Shown piece by piece: positions 38,901 to 53,900 of a stretch of 64,000 bases of DNA. The number at the start of each line of letters is the position of its first letter. The first letter of the stretch is position 1. Source of the DNA: Climacteris rufus (lineage: Eukaryota > Chordata > Aves > Passeriformes > Climacteridae); contig VZRZ01005367.1 in NCBI GenBank assembly GCA_013398175.1, forward strand, positions 1,082,798-1,146,797. Reading direction: 5' to 3'. Below the pieces are notes generated by a model. The model ran no database searches, was not told the DNA's origin, and saw only the letters and a program-made list of their open reading frames with translations. The position numbers and the translations under genes are program-made.

Positions 38901-41900
38901 GCACAGCAAATAACAGAGTAAGACAGGGCAAGGAAGAAATTGCCCTACTCCCTTCATTACTGAAAGTGCTAAAGCTCTTTGAAGCATTGTTGCTTGCCTG
39001 GAAGACTGAAACCTGTCTAAATACCCCACTGCTCCCTGGGCTCAGTTGATCACAGCAAGCTTTGATGCCAGGCTTGAAGTGAGAGCAGCACTGGCTCCAC
39101 ACCTTGCTCTATCATTAGTGATGTTATGCAAGTAATAATGTGTGACAGATGAAAGGAGTAAGACTGCTGGTTCTGTCTCCACCACAGCTTCTGTTAATAG
39201 CTCTAGGGTGGCAGCATGACAGGGAAGGTGGAGGCAGGAACTCAGGCAAATTTGCAAAGGACATGGGACCTCTGCTCAGACAATGCATTCCTCCTTTTGT
39301 ACACTCAAACACAAGACAAAATCTTCCAAAGATAGAGGCAAGAAAATGTCATTGAAATGAAGAAACACACATCCATGACAATTTGGCATATTTTTATGAA
39401 TGTCCACTAAGAACAGTGTATCTACTTATTTCACTGCAGAAGGAGACTTTCCAGCATACATATACCAGCTACTGTTTGGCAAACTTAATTAGCCATAACC
39501 TCCTCAGAAACCATGTCTTGATGAAAATCACTTCTTTATCTGAAATCCCTGAGTAAGATCAGCAGATCCACTACCATTCATGCAATGCTACAACTGCCAA
39601 TTTTTTTGCTAAAACAGGAGCTATTAAACATAAAACCCTACACCGAGAGAGAAAAAACAAATAAGAATCAGGAAGTGAGTCATGCTGAGTATTACATCAA
39701 GCCTTCAATATCCAACCAGCTGACAGCAGAGCATCTATGTACTTAGGAGCCTACTGAGTGATTATAGTTATTAGGCAAGTACAATGTAAGTGTATTAACT
39801 TTACTGTGACTGACTGGAAAAAAAACTGAGGCACTTTATAAATAGTTATTATATTTAATTAGTGATTTCCTGACTTCTGCAGTGCTGTCCCTAAAATACA
39901 TCTTATTTTTGCATTAAAAAAATCAATTCATCCATTACAGAAAGCAGCTGATGGTAGACAAAAAAGCAACACATGTTTATCAGTTGATGAAAACACAGTG
40001 CAGCAGTGAGGACACGGAGGGGAGTCTAACGAATCTCACCCTAACCAGAATCCCCAACAGTACCACTGCACAATCAGTCATCAGAAAGGGACTCAGTTCT
40101 CTCCTCATGCACTATCCCAAGCTGACACCTCGGGAAAATTATCAGGATGCTGAGCACAGGTAAGCTACCAGTGCTGCACATTGTTTCACCAAAACAGCTG
40201 TCAGCTTTCATGAAAACAGCACTCAGTTTTTCTTAGAGGCTGATATAGGCATCAAAATCAGTAAGGAGTACATTATGAAAGAGATACCCAACTTGCAAGT
40301 GAATATTGATTGTGATTAACTGCATGGTCATACTATGGTATTCAATTGCCTGCTTGACTGTGGTGGGGAAGAGAAGCACACCACTATTTCTCAGTGCTCT
40401 GCATCATCATGATTAGTGTTAGTCAGGACAAGTAAGACCCATGAGAGAGAAAACAATGAAACCCACCTCTGGGCAATGAATCTTCTGAGCCTGTGGTTGA
40501 TCTTCATGTGATATTTCAACCAAGTGGTTCTTTAGGAGTTGTTTCAACTTTTCAATTTCTTCCTCACATTCTTCTGTTTTCTTTACAGTCTCCTGTGAAA
40601 CAGCAATCTCCATAAATAATTTTGAAATAAGGAATACAGAAACAAACAAGTCAATAATGAAACAAAGCTGAACTGAAGAGTATTGAAGACTCCTTTCTAC
40701 CTGTAGTTATGTGTAACAGAAACTGTGTTTTTTCTGCTAATGTTGCACAACCCCATCCCTCACTAAGTTTATTATTCACTTACTAAAGACAAACAAACTG
40801 CTCTACACACAAGCTGAAGTATGGTGGAGTATTCTGCCTAGGAGCTCCAGAGTAGAACTATGAATTTGACTATCAAATGGAAATCGAGCATATTCCACCA
40901 CTTTCACTACAATTTAGAAAAGTTTGGGGAAAAAAGAGAAATTACAAAGTTTCATATTGAATTAGAAAGCCTAACTGGTTTATACGGTGCTCAAGTCTTT
41001 ACTGCCAGCTAGTTCTGCACTCACCAAGAATGAACTGTGCTGTACACCAAGGAAACACTGTAGCTCAGAGGATAACCCAGCCACAGTACCTGACAATTTG
41101 AACACTTCCTACAAAACTGAGAAGTGTTCCCACCATATGAACTTCTTCTCACATGGCTAATAAGAAAACATATATGTTATAAGCAGCTAAATTCACTTTT
41201 ACTCATTTGACAGTGACAGCAAAATCTCATCATCCCCCAGGCTTTACTGTTCAGGCAGAAATGGGCAACCTCCCCACACACTCATATTTGTCAGCCACAG
41301 CCTGTCATGATGTCTCAGGTAATTAAGAAATTGTCACATCTACAAATATTTTGTGAAAACACTGAACATGCACAGCATTTTGTGGCTCTGTGTTTTGCAA
41401 CCCACAGGCTGAGAACCAAAGAATATCTAAGAACTGTTCTTCAGATGTCTGCAAAAGGTAATAAAGAAGCAATGAAGTCAACAGGCTTGAACCTACCCTG
41501 CTTGATAGCAGCACCTGAATGACCCAGCAGGTCAAAAATCTCACTGCAACGTGTTCACAGACTCTGCCTTGCAGAGCAGAGTCTCTCCTGCTATGAACAG
41601 CAACAGTGCCATTTCTTCAGTCACTTCTTCATAGCAGCACTCCCTCTCAAAAAAACACAGGCTAAAAAGGTTCTAAATAATCATACATACTCACAGGTCT
41701 TACAAGTAAGAAAAAAATATTTTCCTCATTAAAAAAGAGAAAGCAAATTTGAAGAGAATGATATCTAATTGTGGCCTATAATTTTAGTGCCATAGGTAAA
41801 GAATCAGAGGAGACAAAAAAAAGGACTAGGTCTTCTCCTGGTCAGTTTTAATGAGAAAGTAAAAGACCTCCTAAAAGGTAGATTCTCTTACCTATATCTT

Positions 41901-44900
41901 CACTTCCATATGAATAGGACTGTTTAGCAATAGGTTAAATAGTACTACCTCAAATTTCCTTGGCTAACTAAAGAATATCAATAGTTTTGTATACAGACTC
42001 CAATGTCTTCTGCCATGGGCATGTGAATATGTGAATATAGTCACTTACCTGAAGATAATTAATTTGTTTCTGTCTTCCACTCATGGAAAAGAAAAGCTGA
42101 TTTTATCCTTTATCCAATATAACAAATTATACCACATATGTGAGACTGAATTTCCTCCTACAAGTGCTGCCTCTCTTTTGAGTTATTTCCTGGTTAGCAG
42201 TTGCTCTTCACTTTTCACATTGTGGTAACCCTAGAAGACCAACCCATGGAAAAGGCCCACCTACCCACAGTGTATTTGTGCTGGAAGAGCTTAGTGAAAA
42301 TGAGCTCAGTAAATCATCAGATATGCAAATAATACCACCCTCCTGCACAGAAAACCAGCAGAAGCAGATGTGGCTTCCAAATCTTCTTCCTCATATGTTA
42401 TTTAGGTGTGGTACTTTATCAGGCCATAATAAAAAACAGAGGGCAACATTCAACAGAGAACTAAGTCACTGAAAATCCTGCCCCAAAGCACTTTCAATAC
42501 CTATTACAGGCTTTGTTTCTGTTACACTGTTTCAGGTGTTACAATGGAATTGAATGATACAGAAGTTGCTGGTGCAATATCCCATTGCCTCACCCATAGC
42601 AAAATATGGGCAAACTCATCCAAAGCCTAAATCCCAGGGAAAAGCAGAACGTTCATGTTTGTACAGGAAGCTTGGCTCCCATTTGCTTTCCTCTCTAGCA
42701 GGATACTTGCCATCTTTCTAATGCAGCACTCAAAATGCCATGGTTTAATGGCTTTAGCCTTTGTTACACCTTAGCTGGTGCTACACTTGTATTGTACTAC
42801 AGCTGCTTTCAACCCATTCAACTGCACTGGAAAATCTCTTTTGCACAGTTTGATATATTACCTGCCAATAATTGCAATTTTTCCAATCTGTTTTCTCACA
42901 AAGAAATTTCATTCAGCTACAGATTGTTGGGTGTCTACAAGATAAAGGCAAACGCTGAGCAAAAAAAAAGGTCACAGCTTAACAAAAAGGAGAAAAAGCT
43001 AAAATTTGACCTCATACTCGACAGAAAACAGCTACAAGTGTCATGATAACACTTTATAATTGCAAAGCACCCCGTTTCTGATGCTTTTAAAGTGTGTTAA
43101 AAATTCTCCATTATTTGATCTGGTAGCTCTGAAAAATGTACATTTTACCACATCCATTTTTTCAGACATAAGAAATTGCATGGACTAAAAAAAATAAAAA
43201 GGAATTGTAGGGATTATACAGATCTCATATAGTCATTGCCTTTTTCTGAACTCCAAGCATGCACTAGTCATGTGGCAAGCTTCAGTTTTTCTCTTTGTGT
43301 GGTGCTCTTAATTTCACAAACTGAAAATCAAAGATGGACATTCCCATTTTATCTGTCCCTTGTGTCTGCCTGGCCTTTGAAATGCCCAGCTACATGTTCT
43401 AAAGCACTCTGCTTTAATAGGTTAGGAAAACCAAATCAGCAAAGATAATGTATCATTTCTCTAGGTGCTGTCATCATCCTGCCAAGAAATGGATGGGTCC
43501 CATGAGACCTTTGATGGCTCTGCTGAGGTGGGAACCTGCAATACCAAACTCCTGATGGCCTCCAGCCTGGGCATTGGAGCATGAGCAGCCCTGAAATAAA
43601 ACCTCTCTGAGCTGGTACAACCACACCACTCAGTGAAGTGCTGCACAGAGACTCCTTCAGGTTTGGACCTGTTCCATAACTCTCACTAACCTGCCAGCAC
43701 TGCCTTCTTTTGTTGTTGTATCACTTCTGTTTCCAAACCTGCTCTGGCCAACAGCATCTCCAAGGCCCTGTCACATTTTGGCCTGCTCAAAACAATGAAT
43801 TAACCAAGACCCAGCTGTAGGGAGTGGCCACTTTCCTGGCTCCCTGATTTGGGTTAGTAAAAAGCCTTCTGCACTCAGCAATTTCTGCCTAATGGCTGCC
43901 AACAAGAATTTCCATGGTCAAGGTGAGTTTAAGGACTTGGATGTTGCATGTGTGGGTATCTGCATCTAACACTGGACTTCAATCACCAGTGCAAACCTGG
44001 GCATAAGACACCTGAGCTTCATTTCTTCTACAATATGTTAAAGCCCATGGTGTCAGCTGTGACTGAATTGGAAAACTGAAATGCATTTCAAGACTATTCA
44101 GAGTGCTTTGTTGTAGTGTCAAATTAAACAGAAAAAAAAAATGCCAACAGAACAAAAAAAATCTCCAGGCCCTTCCATAGAAGACATGGAAGGCATAACT
44201 ATACACCTGCAAAAGCAATATTGTTGAAAGATCAAAATTACTCTAAAACAAAGGTGGTATAGGTGACAGTTAAAAAAATTAATTACCTCCAGTAGGTCAT
44301 TTTGTTCCCTAGTAATTTTTTCTAATTTCTTCAATTCTCTCAAGAGTTGTCTTGCTCTTCTGAAGACTGAGAAAGGTTGCATTTTAACCCCTGGCAGCTG
44401 AAGTGCATCTTCATAGGACTGTATATGAACAATAGTCTTCTGCATGGGACCAACATGCTCAAGTATAACCTGTTAGGATACAGGATAGATGATGGATGTG
44501 ATACTGAGTTAGAAAAATCAGCACTGAAAATTTATACTGTCCATGATGTGCCAAAGCTCTCTTTAGTGAATTTCCCATTTAAGAAGAAAGAATATTTTTA
44601 TCCCCATATTGGCCATTCACTTAAGAGTTGGACTTGATGATCCTTGGGGGTCCCTTCCAACACAGGATATTCTGTGAATCTTGGAACAAGTAAGTGAAAA
44701 TCCGTGGTGATGTTGTCTATAGCAGAGGAATATTTAACTTACATTTACAATCCTGTTTTTTCTGCATATGCATCAAGTTTGCACAATGACAAAAAAGGGT
44801 CACATTCAGATTACTTGCTATTTACTAAGCAGGTAATTTCAAAGCAGAACATTACTGGCAGTGAAGACAGCTAAAAAACTGGTGCAAACCCTTTGATGTG

Positions 44901-47900
44901 ACTCTAGGCAAATTCTGGTTTTTGTCTTTTGCCCTGCAAACCAGTCATTTTATGGTGGTCCTGTAAACGCTCCTGTCAACATAGATGAGATGATGATGGA
45001 AGTCAGGAGAAATCTCTAAAAATGGCTTTTCTGTCAAAGACAGCATTTCATATCACAATACTTCAAGTGAATGCACAGTTTACAACCATATTTATCAGTT
45101 TTGGATGAACAGAAATGTGCAGTTTCATACCACAATACACGTTTTATAGAAGACTCAGTGATCAACTTATGAAAGACACAATGGCAATAGCAACTCAAAA
45201 CTTCTTGGTTCTCCTTAAGACATATGAAATTCTACTGAGACCTCCTTCAGCTGGGAACTTCAGAAGGAAAACAAACTCCAGTTCTTTATGGGCATATTCT
45301 CACACTGCTTTACTTTCAAGGGTTTTTGTTCAAACCATGACTGTGCTTCTTGAAAAAGTCTCTCAACAGTCTGACCTCAGGGTTTACATTGATCAGGGAA
45401 AAAAGCCTATACAGGAGTTTTCACAGACCTGTCCATGTTTAAGTTGGTCTTTAGGAGAAAATTCTAACAGATCTTCTGATGACAGAATTGTCTTCATTTC
45501 TGCAACATCCTTCTCAAACACTTTCACATGAGATTCAATGGCTTCCAATTCCTAGGTTTTGGGAACAAAGAGAGTATTTGTAGATAGCACAAATAACAAA
45601 CCCAGCTTGCATTTCTGCCTTTCACTTAAATTTAAACAGAAATACTGAAAAATGAATGCAGCACATGCAGGATATGTTAATGGATGCTATCAATCAAAAG
45701 GCTAGTAATTATAAATTACTTATCATCATAACTTTTGGAGGCATTAAGTATTCAAGATCACCTGATCTGTTTTAAACCCTGAATACAGAACGGAATATCC
45801 TTGAAAATTCACATTATAAATTACCAGTAGTGAGAAGACAGTTTTCCAGTGGTGATAGTTACCAGCACAGGAAACTGCTGTAATTATAGTGCTGCAGTTT
45901 CCAGTATGGAGAGTTGTAAGTCAGATGGAAAAGGAATCCACATACAGCTGCTTGTGAACTCTCAGAGAGAGAATCACAGAGTAGATTAGGCTGAAAGGGA
46001 CCTTGCAAGGTCTCTGGTACCCATCAAAGCAGGTGACTTGGGGTCTGATCCTGCTGAGACTTGGGTATCTCTTGGGATGGGGTTATTACCCCTGCTTAGA
46101 GCCCCATATCTAGCATTTGACCAAACTCACTAAAATAACCATAAACTTTCCTAATATGTGGATGTAATTTCCTTTGTTATATTTTAGGTCTGTTGCTGCT
46201 CATCTTTTTGCTGCACACCCCAAGAAGAGCCTGGCTCAATCCTGTCTGTAGTCTCCCATTATGTAGCAGCAGACAGCAGCAACATCAATCCCCCACCCCC
46301 TAGTTGTCTCTTCTCTGGGCTAAACTGACCCACGTTCCCAACCTGTCCTCCTACACCCTGAACTTTACAGTTTAATTAGTTACCAAATGCCTTCTGATGG
46401 TTTGTTTCCAAACAATTACTTTCCTTCCTTGGCACACCTACTAAACCTAGCACTAAAACCTGTTTTCTATGCAGGTGATATAATCTGTACTTCCTAACAT
46501 ATGATGAAGCTCTGATAAAAGGCACTGTGGGTCACCCAGACTTACATCAGCCACATGCAGGATTTGTGGAAGAATCTCTGCTATCTCTTGCTGTAATGTT
46601 GCTACTTGAACATCTATTTCACTCAGCTGTTGCATTACACTGTCTGTTTCAAAGACTGGTGTCAGCTCCTCCAGCTCCATGTAAATGCCCTGCAGAAGAT
46701 TTTGCTTTTGCTCTGAGTCTTCCAAAGCCATCTGGAGACAAAACAAGAACTTAGTGTGATCCATCAGTGCTGAACATTAAGCTTTCACAGGGGTTAGGAT
46801 CAGAAGGAATCAGTTTTAATTTCTTATATATCATTGGCTTTCATATGTATTCCCAAAAGTTAAAAAAAACCCTTCATTCCTATGGGAACTGAACCACTGC
46901 ATCCTGCAGGCAGAAAACTGAGACTGGTGCTATGATTTTAAGGGAATCAGTCAGATAAAATAAGTCTGCATGAGCATGACAAAAGGCATGAAGATGATTT
47001 CAAACTCAGAGAGAGGTCTCACACAAGAAGAGTATGAGATCCCAGAGAAGATTCCTCTTCAGCTGCTGTGCTGTAGCTGACTCAAATATATGAACAAAAC
47101 CTGTCATCTACACACCCCAAAAGGGTTTTCTGCACACCAGCCTGAAGAGAGCAGATGTGATAAAATGCTCCAGAAAATGTCAGGCCAGTTGTGCATGATG
47201 GGAAGTTTCTTCCCCTGCAGTGAACTGGCTGAGCTTTTGGATTAATTGCAGTGAAATCTTCATGAAGAACAGTGAGAGCTGCAAGAAATGCCTCTGATCC
47301 ATTTGTCTGTGTGGCATATGAAGTAAAGGATTGAATGCATGTGTGTATGCAAGCCCTGGGTGCATTTCCAAATCCACTAGTTTCACAGCCAGAACACACA
47401 AAACATTCCAATTCACAAACACAGGAGACAGTAAGTTTTTGCCACAAAAAAACGTTCATAGGTTTTGGAAATCAGTCTTCCCACTGTAGCTGCATGCTTT
47501 TTAACATATCAGCCTAGAATGGCCAGCTACTTCCTGTAAGGAATTCTTATTTCTTTTAATACAAAAATCCATGTTTAGAGCACCAGCTTTCTCTCTTAGC
47601 CTAAGCCAAGGGATGGATGTATAGAAAACTCGAATTTTAAATACAAATTTTCCAGAAATTATTTTGGCACTTGCCTGGACCTGATCTTCTCTGTAATATT
47701 ACAAACATTTGATTTTTGAAATGACCAGTCAGAATTCCCTTCAAGATACAGTGAGAACAGCCTTCCAAACCACACTTCCCTTCAAAGTTTCCATTTAACA
47801 CACAGACATCAAAATAGAACTTTACCTTTTTGGATCACATACACACAATATAGAAAGAATCATATGTATGTAAGCAGTAAAAACTGACCATAGCCACTCA

Positions 47901-50900
47901 GCAGGGTTACAGAACACAATCACATATTTTTGGAAGACAGATGTACAACACTTCAGCACTTGCACAAGATACATATGCCCAGCACCAAAAAGTATCTGTA
48001 TTCCATGAATGTCAACTATAACTATATTTCACTTTAAGGATTTACTGAAAATGGTAAATTATTTATGTCAGTATGACTTAAGAATGGAAAATTGCACCTG
48101 TACAGAGCAGCTGGTTCTAACAGGACCACGTGTCTGCATCAGCTCTTACCTGGAGCTCATCTGTATACTTGCGTAAGCTTTTTGCAGAGTCATGCTGAGC
48201 ATCTGCTCTTAGCAAACTGTTGGTGCTTTCTATCCAATCCTTCACATTCTTCAAGTGTTCATCATATTCTTCCATCTTGTTGGTAGCCTATGAAATGACA
48301 GCATTTTACAGAAAGGCACAAATGAATTGCTGTCACTGTATAGGATAAATGCTATGGACAAGATTAAAAGAAGGCAGGATGCATTGCACCATGGCCAATT
48401 AAATTAGCACGGTGAAATAACCATTTTTCTGAAGCAGTTTCATGATTTCAGGCTATCTCCTTTCATCAAAGGTAATTTTGGTGCTTATATGCTTATATTT
48501 CCTGGCATTGTTGCAATTTATATGCCAATGGTACTAAAATAGACAGCCCACTATCAAGAGTCACAGAGAAGCATCTGAACACCCATCCAGGAGCACAAAT
48601 TCCCCCCATGAACCCCTCAACCCTGCTTTGAGCCACTCCTTTGGGGTAGCAGCTGGAGGCAATGCTGCAGAAACCCCAGCTACCCTAAGCCTTATCACAG
48701 TAGCCTTGTGACTCTACTCATTTGACAGCCCCAGATGATGTTTCATGCAAAGCCTTCACTCTGTTTTTTTTATAGAACTGGGTTTTTAATGAACTTTTCC
48801 ATTTGCACCCACCTTGTTGAGAACGGCGGTTCTGCGCTCGGCGCGCTGTGAGACCTGCTGGTACTGCTGAAGGGGGGCCACCAAAATATCCATCAGCTCC
48901 TGGGCATGGCAGGAATTCTGCTCCACTATATCCTGCACTTCTGCATCCAGCTCATTGAGTTTGTAATGCCAAAGGTCCAGCATATCCCAAATTTGCTGCA
49001 TGTGGAGAGACAAGGAAGGAAATATAAGGTCAGGCTCAAAGATAACAGCTGCATTATTTGTTCTTCATGTGGGACACGTGGAATTGCAAAGATTTCAGAA
49101 CTGATATGATGAGGACAGAACACTCTGCATCTACTGGTGTGATTCACAGTCAAAAAAACCACAGATTTTCCTGTGAGAAAGAATAGATAAATATTCACCA
49201 GCTAAATGCTTGCTTGTACTTCTTCTTTTACAGACATAAAATGAATGGAAGAGCAGTTTATGCTAAACCAGGTTCTGTAGAAACAACCAAAAATCTTCTA
49301 ACACCCACAGATTTTTTCTTTTTGCAAGATTACCTTCTGAACTTCTTTGGCTTTAGCAACGCTTTCACTCTTCTGTTGTAGCATCTTTTCGATAGCTTGC
49401 AGGCCATTGTTAATAGTTTCTGCTTTCCTTTTCAGCACATACTGAGGAGAGCTCTGCAAGATTTCAGAGCTAACCTGTCACAGCAAAGAGAAAATAATAA
49501 GGGAAATTACAAAGATCTGTTTGTGTGTACCACCTTGCCAAAAATATTCAAATTCTTTTTATGTTTCTCTTGACAAATCACTTAAAAACACAGGAATGGA
49601 GTTACATTTGCAGGGAGAAGCGTTAACGTGAGCAGGTTCAACATCTCATTGTTCACTATTTTGCTCTCATTAAAAAATGCCTGGCTCAGAAAGGCAGTCC
49701 CTGAGGGAACAAACACTGAGGCACTGCAGCTCCCTGGGTGTTTTGCTTCACCCTGCTCTCATCTGTAACAGAGGCTGATCATGCTGCCTTGTGGAAAGGG
49801 TCACATTTAAATTTATGCTGCAAGAAACCCAGAATGACACCTTTATGTCTCAGCTGACAGCTGTGACTTCCAAGTAACAAATAAGGGAATATGAAAGTGC
49901 ATCAATGTACTATGAATTTCTAAATATAAACTTGGAGATTTATCACTAAAATAAAAAGCTCTGAGGTCTATCAAGTATGTGGCACTTAATTTCACTCTGC
50001 AGGACTCTACAGAAATGCAGAGCTGGAGCACTGGAGGGCCTGATTTCCTATGTAAAGGTAAAAATTGTCAAATAAACTCAAGTTGAGTAATTGCCTGAGC
50101 ACAGGACTAAGCAACACAGCATAAGTTACCAGGTTACTATGGACTAGATGAAGTGCAGGGAGGGAAAAGATCTTTGATCTTGGCCCAGAGTGACATCTTT
50201 TCTGACTAAACCCTGCTGGCTTCTAGGGTCAGCCAAGCACCAAAAAATTGTTAAATTGTGGTAAATTCTTTGTGTGCTGCAGCCATAAGATTTAGGGGGC
50301 AAATGTACACTGAACAGTTTTATGCTGCCTTGATGCAAAAGATTTTTAGTTAAATAGTTATTTTAATTTGAAGCTCCTGGTACTGAAATACGATATCCTT
50401 GCTGTGGGAAGAGGAATTAAGATAATTTTTAGTTAATAAATTAATTATCTATTCATTTCTTAATTTTATTAACACCATTTATAGATTCCAACCTGACCTC
50501 TCTAAAAGTACCACTGGTATGATGTTGTATTGATAAAACTGCATTAATCAAAATAAATATATACAGAAAGAACTACAGTGCTCTTCTGAAATACTCATGC
50601 TTATACCACAAAACCTGTGAAGTTCAGTCTGTCCTTAGTGCCTAAGGCTTCTTGGAAAAAGGAATTCAGGCAGTAATCACTGAACACTTGACCATTACTA
50701 CTATCCTGGAATACACCAATCATGAAAAATTATTGAGGGTTGTAGTGCCAGCTTCCAAAATAGAAGAAAATCACATATGAGTGATGTGATACATCTGGAA
50801 ATGAGAAAACAGATCAAGCACTGACTTCATATATTTCCTCAGGAAAAGAACACTGCATCTGTCAATGCTCTGCTCATCAGCAAAGCAGGGTTTTAACTTC

Positions 50901-53900
50901 AAGACTTCTTACTGGGATTAATTTATTATTTATGGCATCAAAAGTACAATTTATATTCATTTTTTGGTTAGCAGATTTAGCAGAAAGCACAATGCCATCA
51001 AAACATGACAAGTTAACTCAGTTGAACATATGCTGGCATCTCCTAATATGTAACTGAACTGACCCAGCAACACTAGGATTTTTTTGCGTCCTAAGTGCAT
51101 TTTGAAAAATTCCAAGGTAGCTTACATTGTTTTCCAATAGCTAAATGTGAAAAGCAAATGTTATCTAGCTTCCTGGATCAGTTCTTTCACTCTAACAGGT
51201 AATGTGTGCTTTGGGATAATCTTTTATCTCGGTAAATAAAACAGTAAACAAGAAGCTCCCCTCTACCAAAGCATAAAGACTGTTTTACTTCCCTTCTCCT
51301 CTCTCCTACCCAGTTGTTGGTTCTGAAAAGACTGGTTCCATTTTGAAACAGAAACGACAAAGTTAATAAAATTAAAGCCAATAAGCTTTAGTTAATATGC
51401 TGCTAAATATTTTCTGCAACATAAAATGAATGAATAATTTGATAGATGCTAAAAAGTAACTGGATTCCAAAACTGTTTTATTAAACTTCCAAATTGTATC
51501 AAATTAACTGAGATTTAACCTTAAAAATCAGCATTAAACACTATTATTTCTGAAATAAGAGAACTGAAAGGGTTGGGATTTTTTTTCATTTTAAAAATGA
51601 ACAAGTAATGATGATAATTGTACCAGGCAAAAAAATTGACCTCAAACTTACAGTATTGCTCAATTTGCCCTTAGCTTTGCTTTCAGTTAACTGTTTATAA
51701 CTGTTGTAGATAAAAAACATTGCAAAAAACTGATGCAATGGGATTCAACTATTTAAATTCCCTGCCTGCTTTTAAAGGAAGACAACCATGTCCTGAGGGG
51801 TGATAAAAAGAACCATATCATGATAACCTACCATGTGTGCAAATTACATTAAAAAAAATTAATTCTGTTTCAGAGTGCTTTTTAAACCCAGTTTTGAAAA
51901 TATTTTCTCACTCAAGCTATGCAAACTTGCTAATTAACTTTGACTATTAGTTCATAGTTTAAGAATCAGACAGGATAGAAGACAGCATCCATATCATACT
52001 ACAATTTTATTGCCAGAGGCTCTGCCATGTCCTTTTTTAATAGAAAATAAAAATGTTACATTCACATTGCTTACTCTCAGGTTATTCTAAAAGGAGACAG
52101 TTGACATGAGGAATCTTTCCTCATGCATAAATTTTCACTGAGAAGACAATGCAACAACAATAATCACTGTTTCAAGTTGAAATTTAGAGCTATGGCATTC
52201 ATCAAATACTGATGTACTTATACATTGCAAAAAGATAAATATGAAAACTACACCAACAGTTACCTTCTCCTCTAGGTCCTGCAATACTTTCTTGCAGTCC
52301 TCCAGCTGTGTTTCAATCTCTGCAGGAACTATGGAGTACAGTTCAGAATACTTGATCCGAAGTTTCTCCATGATATCCTTCAGAGCTTGGCTCTCTCTAC
52401 CAATCACACTCTGAAGCTCCTACAAAATTAAGAATAACCCCAGCAGTTTTACCCAGTTTTTGCTGAGTGCATGAGTGTACATGAACATATACATATATAT
52501 GTGTATATACACACATACACAGCGGGTTCTATATCTCCTACCATGATTTTGGTTTGGAAAAGTTGGTTTTGGGATCTCAAACCTAATTTGATTACCTCTG
52601 CAAGCAGATAAACTTTAAGCAATACTGGCTCATTTAATCAAATGATGCTTTTCAATCTGTAAGAATTAATTAAACTTGATACTGCTCCGTGTCGGGCAAG
52701 TGACGCACTGGTGCTCATTGACAGGTACAGCAAAGGGACCATCTGAGGTGCTCCTATGATTCAGTGTTTACCTCTGTGCTCTCCCCTTTGCCAAAAGTGC
52801 ATTTTTCTCTTTGAAAGACGTTTAATAGCCAACGCCCTTCCCTTCATTATTATAAACAACACAAAGGCCACACAAAGCAACAGGTTTCAGGCTGAAGTGT
52901 CTGCTTTCAGGCAATTATGCAGAGCAGCACAGCAGGCTCCTCTCACAACAGTAGTTTTCAGTTCTGCATGAAGAATGTAGGTTTTATGAGAGAAAAGAAA
53001 CTTGAACAACTGTCTACAGCCTGTGGCCTAGAAATAAAATCTGAGCTAAGTCTTCCTGCAGAAAGAATGAAGAAATTCATTTGTTTTGAAGGTTTTCTAG
53101 AGTTTCAATTTGGAAAGTTCTGTTTGCTTGCTTTATGGTTCCTTTCCCCAGTGCTCAGCTGTTTGGGAAACTCAAATGTTACCTCGAGTTATTGGGAAAA
53201 ATGATCCAAAGCTCCTACCAGGCAATGAAAGACATTAAAATTAACTGCCTTTGCTTTTTCAATCAGGAGTAATGGCAATCCATTATTTCCTAGCCTTCGC
53301 TTGGGAATCTTTTCTTTCACACAAATACAACACACAGAAGCAATATGGAAGAGGCTGAGATTGATTTATTTCCTGTCATCTCACAGCAACTGGGTCTGAT
53401 ATTAAAAAAAAACAGACCTTCAAAACCATGAAACAGCTGTGTGCCTCATTCTCTCACAGAGAAGGCTACTGTTGTCAAATGGCCCAATTCAAAACGTGCC
53501 AATATTTATGGGAGTTCACAGATTCCCTGCCCTGAATTGGAAAGAATCAGTTACAACACTAGTCTCCAAAACAAAGCATGTCTCTGCAAACTGGTTTCTG
53601 TATATTACTGAATGTTGTCATTTCACAGGCTATTTATCTGGAAAGCAGATGCCTGTCTAAACTGTCCCACTTTTTTTCCTAAGGGACAAGATAGTAACAC
53701 TTCCCCTTTTCATCTGTGTGGGTGAATTAAAACTTCTGCCACCCCATTAATTCAGGTTTGTCATCTTGAAGTGAAATAGATATTTCCACTCAATAGGTGC
53801 AATGGAGTCCTCAATAATGCTACAGATATTATATGAAGTAAATTTTCTTTGGAAGTAAGGGATGAAATTGGCATGCAGATTTGGGCTTACTGGTGTTTGT

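Noticed and set aside
45115..45531. 138-codon plus-strand open frame
   Set aside because: Antisense shadow across e14 and adjacent intron with no homology or splice context.
48813..48870. CpG-rich patch as an internal promoter
   Set aside because: It is short, lies inside coding exon e11 and has no other promoter feature.
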